From positions 31,266 to 95,265 of the forward strand of contig JACQFQ010000063.1 of assembly GCA_016199985.1 (NCBI GenBank): DNA of 64,000 nt, written 5' to 3'. This DNA is from Verrucomicrobiota bacterium (lineage in GTDB: Bacteria > Verrucomicrobiota > Verrucomicrobiia > Limisphaerales > UBA11320). The first letter of the stretch is position 1, and each line of letters opens with the position of its first letter. This document shows, piece after piece, positions 61,984-64,000 of the stretch. The notes under the pieces were generated by a model. It worked only from the letters and a program-made list of their open reading frames with translations. It made no database searches and was not told where the DNA came from. The position numbers and the translations under genes were made by a program.

Positions 61984-63015
61984 TTAGTTGAGAGGATGGC
62001 CTTCCTCACGCGCCAGATCCTCCGTCGCGCTCATCTCGCCCTTGTTGGAGGATGCCTCGTAAAATTGCACCCACCGTTCTTCCGATACCCCACTCACCGC
62101 CGGAGATGTAAGGAACTTCGCCATCTGCTGGATGTAGGTTTTCCGTTGGACAAGGACGGAACGCTCTTTCTCCAAGGGCTTGGATGCACCCCTGTCCATC
62201 GCCTGGAGTTGCAGGCTCAGGCCCAACAACTCCGCGAGCATGGTCTTGCCGCTGGCTACACGTCTTCCCAGGATCGACAGGTCCGCAGGTGTCACGGGCG
62301 TAACGGGCGCCGCCCGGAGCAATTCCTTTCCCGCCATGGTCAGATGAAGGGACCCACTCGAATGGCCCGATGCCAGAAGAAGGGCTGAGTAGCGTGGGTA
62401 GCCACGCGCTCGGAAGACCTTTTCCACACACGTGCGGATGGGTTCCTCATAAGTATCGAACTGGGTCATCCGGTTCGCCATGGCCACCGATTCCACAGCT
62501 CCAGGAACATTCGTGAGAAAGAGGGAGTAGCGTGCCTCCAGGTATCGGGGAACCGAATTCGAAGGCTCCAAACTCTCCCATCGGCGCAGGGCGTTTGAGA
62601 GGAGTCCAAGGTTTTGCCTTCGGTCACCCGCGCCGTTCCCCACCAGAGTGATGGTTTTATACGAGAGAGCGGCCCAAACAATCGGGCGAGATGGATCCAA
62701 AGCGGTTGCGCGAAGCGCCAACTTCAGGCCAAGAGGATCCTGCACGCGAGCCTGCGTCGCCGCCCCGACCAGTTCCACGGGATCGGATGAGCCCAGTATC
62801 GCTGACAGTTCTGCCTGGGTCAGCGCCCCTTGCTCGAATACAGCGAGCAGCCTGGTGACTCCCTCCGGCGTTTCCACCCCGAGAGCGAACGCGCGGCGGA
62901 AGTCCTCGAACTGGGGTGGATGCGAAGGGCGGTTGGCGCACCCGGGGAGTCCAAGCTGCACAAGAAAAAGGAGACCGGACCTGAAGATCAGGGCAGTGAG
63001 TCTGAGGAATCGCAC
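61984..63015 (-). CDS. Hypothetical lipoprotein
   Basis: About 343 residues from a GTG at 63015, chosen because it gives a clean lipoprotein signal (LTALIFRSGLLFLVQLGLPGC); a TTG at 63066 is upstream in frame. Residues ~65-200 are alpha-helical and TPR-like (VTRLLAVFEQGALTQAELSA, SRPIVWAALSYKTITLVG). No family is recognised. Its 5' end lies next to a decayed AbiE-like gene in the island. Confidence 0.6.
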   Translation of the reverse strand: MRFLRLTALIFRSGLLFLVQLGLPGCANRPSHPPQFEDFRRAFALGVETPEGVTRLLAVFEQGALTQAELSAILGSSDPVELVGAATQARVQDPLGLKLALRATALDPSRPIVWAALSYKTITLVGNGAGDRRQNLGLLSNALRRWESLEPSNSVPRYLEARYSLFLTNVPGAVESVAMANRMTQFDTYEEPIRTCVEKVFRARGYPRYSALLLASGHSSGSLHLTMAGKELLRAAPVTPVTPADLSILGRRVASGKTMLAELLGLSLQLQAMDRGASKPLEKERSVLVQRKTYIQQMAKFLTSPAVSGVSEERWVQFYEASSNKGEMSATEDLAREEGHPLN

Positions 63016-63119
63016 ATCCACCCGGGAACGAAAACAGATTTGGGCCGGGGCGTAAAGCAAGTGCAACGAACTCGGTCGACGCGCTGGAGCCCACGACCTT
63101 CAAGCTCCCGGGGCTTGGG

Positions 63120-63538
63120 TCACGCCCACCTGAGCCAGATTGGGCAGGATGCTCTCTCCAGCTCCAGGCCACTCCACCCGCCAATTTCCGCCACCTTGAT
63201 TCTCTCTGTTTGCTGGCTGCCCAACAATGTCCGCCCCGTCACGGTCACCCCCCGATGGCACTCAAGGGCGCGATTGATGCCCGGAAAGATGGATACCTGC
63301 AGACCGTCATCCACCACCGCAGTGCCCCGGTCTGATTTGCCGTCGTCAGTCAACAGGTCGATGGAGAGTTCCAGGTTTGAAAACTTCCGCGTGAAACGGC
63401 CTTTATCCCATTGGAACCCATGTCCCGAAAATCCGGCAGACAATCCCAGATCGTCAGCAGTGCCTGCGTTGGCAGCTCCAGACTGTCCGCTGAATACTTG
63501 TCGAAGGTGTCGTGCTTCACTTGGCGAACTTTTCCCAT
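63120..63538 (-). pseudogene. AbiEii-like nucleotidyltransferase remnant
   Basis: From an ATG at 63538: MGKVRQVKHDTFDKYSADSL then LELPTQALLTIW, matching the start of a nucleotidyltransferase family I associate with AbiEii toxins. The frame breaks near 63425; in the other frame SIDLLTDDGKSDRGTAVVDD and SIFPGINRALECHRGVTVTG continue. The catalytic middle appears deleted. It lies right after an AbiEi-like remnant, as in type IV toxin-antitoxin pairs. Confidence 0.5.
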
Positions 63539-63861
63539 TCGCGCAACGCGCGCGCCTGCTCCGGCCCGCGCTGCCCGACCGGCAGCAGATCAAGGTAGAT
63601 CTGGACGTCCGACACCAGGTTGAACCCACTTGCCGTCTGCGTCTCCTGAAACACGCCCTCATCCCTTGGAACAATCAGCCAGAGGTTGCCGCCATTGTCC
63701 ACTTCACGCGCCCAGGTGATTTCCGCCGCCGGCCGCCGCTTCAAATAAGCCGAGACCAATGGCGGAGTCGTGTGCGGGCGCCGGAGATGCGCGGCCAACC
63801 ACTGCGTAAAGAACACGTTCTCCACGCCCAGCGCATTGCGTGCCGTCTCCGCCAGTTCCAC
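63517..63861 (-). pseudogene. AbiEi-like antitoxin remnant, N-terminus lost
   Basis: 115 codons: WAREVDNGGNLWLIVPRDEG then VSDVQIYLDLLPVGQRGPEQ, matching the C-terminal part of AbiEi-like antitoxins with the VPxDEGVF and VQIYLDL motifs. The frame ends at an IS boundary (63863), with an in-frame stop just upstream, so the N-terminal part is missing. It overlaps the next gene start by about 20 bases. Confidence 0.5.
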
Positions 63862-63862
63862 T

Positions 63863-64000
63863 AGTGTAGTGTCTCACAAACGACTGGAGTTATTTTTCCT
63901 TGGTTTTCCGCATTCGCGGTTGAGTGCAACCGGGCTTGATTGTCTCCAGTGTTTGTTTGCATCTGCTTAGTTTTTCGACGATCGAATCCACTGTTGCCGT
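63863..64000. mobile_element. Edge of an insertion sequence
   Basis: Starts with TGTAGTGTCTCACAAACG, which has the look of a terminal inverted repeat, and interrupts the AbiEi-like gene. The other end is beyond the window, so no target duplication can be checked. Confidence 0.45.
63890..64000 (-). CDS. Putative transposase, C-terminal 36 residues
   Basis: The reverse strand is open from the right edge to a TAA at 63890: ...VDSIVEKLSRCKQTLETIKP, then a basic tail RMRKTKEK. It ends 27 bases inside the presumed IS terminus, the usual position of a transposase stop. Too short to assign a family. Confidence 0.35.
   Translation of the reverse strand, partial: TATVDSIVEKLSRCKQTLETIKPGCTQPRMRKTKEK

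Noticed and set aside
61818..62009. 63-codon reverse-strand frame
   Set aside because: Overlaps the end of the lipoprotein gene, no ribosome-binding site and no recognised similarity; may be part of a decayed gene but not supportable.

Overview
The window is GC-rich bacterial chromosome, most likely from a member of the Verrucomicrobiota or a close PVC relative. Three things point there: a Pirellula/Verrucomicrobium-type cytochrome c (heme motif CQQCH) at 17404-18669, a 60-residue protein at 19021-19203 that is almost only a signal peptide plus a VPDSG-CTERM-like sorting tail (LPDAGST, hydrophobic stretch, LRR), and several secreted FG-GAP, FN3 and beta-helix proteins. This assignment is inference from gene content; no rRNA gene is present.

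Layout. 1-10484 is mixed housekeeping and envelope genes: the end of an acyl-ACP synthetase/acyltransferase, a FecR-domain protein, endonuclease III with lysine 2,3-aminomutase, a methyltransferase, and a reverse-strand run of deacetylase-like protein, aldo/keto reductase and hexapeptide acyltransferase. 10932-15820 is a compact biosynthetic operon: NadE-like synthetase, acyl carrier protein, AMP-forming ligase and AsnB-like amidotransferase, the last three resembling exosortase-associated genes. 15981-18669 holds a C-terminal processing protease and the cytochrome.

19021-26021 is the most unusual part. It has the mini sorting-signal protein and then a 2124-residue secreted protein with a likely thioester adhesin domain, three SdrD-type B domains, near-identical SprB-like repeats and two arrays, each of exactly ten 17-residue units (DHSxCxHxxxxCxxDGx). 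His2, Cys5, His7 and Cys12 of the unit are invariant in all 20 copies. I do not recognise this array as a described domain; it is the best candidate for something new here.

26072-35482 contains a helical-repeat protein, a DUF1801 protein, an integrase remnant beside a tRNA(CAU), a MogA-like protein, a REC-PAS-GGDEF-EAL protein, an exonuclease, glutamate dehydrogenase and a VirK/YbjX-like protein. 35940-48465 is rich in secreted proteins (FN3, CehA/McbA-like, ASPIC/UnbV, beta-helix), with a LysM lipoprotein and ABC ATPase operon and a sugar nucleotidyltransferase. 48559-55708 is a tight operon: ABC-2 permease, three SPFH (HflK/HflC-like) proteins and a CPC-type metal P-ATPase. One SPFH protein and both ends of the ATPase are His/Asp-rich, which suggests a membrane metal-handling complex.

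From 58336 to the right edge the sequence looks like a decayed genomic island at a tRNA(CAU) gene. It holds a gene cut off at the tRNA 3' end, a DUF488 protein, a gene with two compensating frameshifts, an ADP-ribosylglycohydrolase fragment, remnants resembling an AbiE-type toxin-antitoxin pair, and the edge of an insertion sequence.
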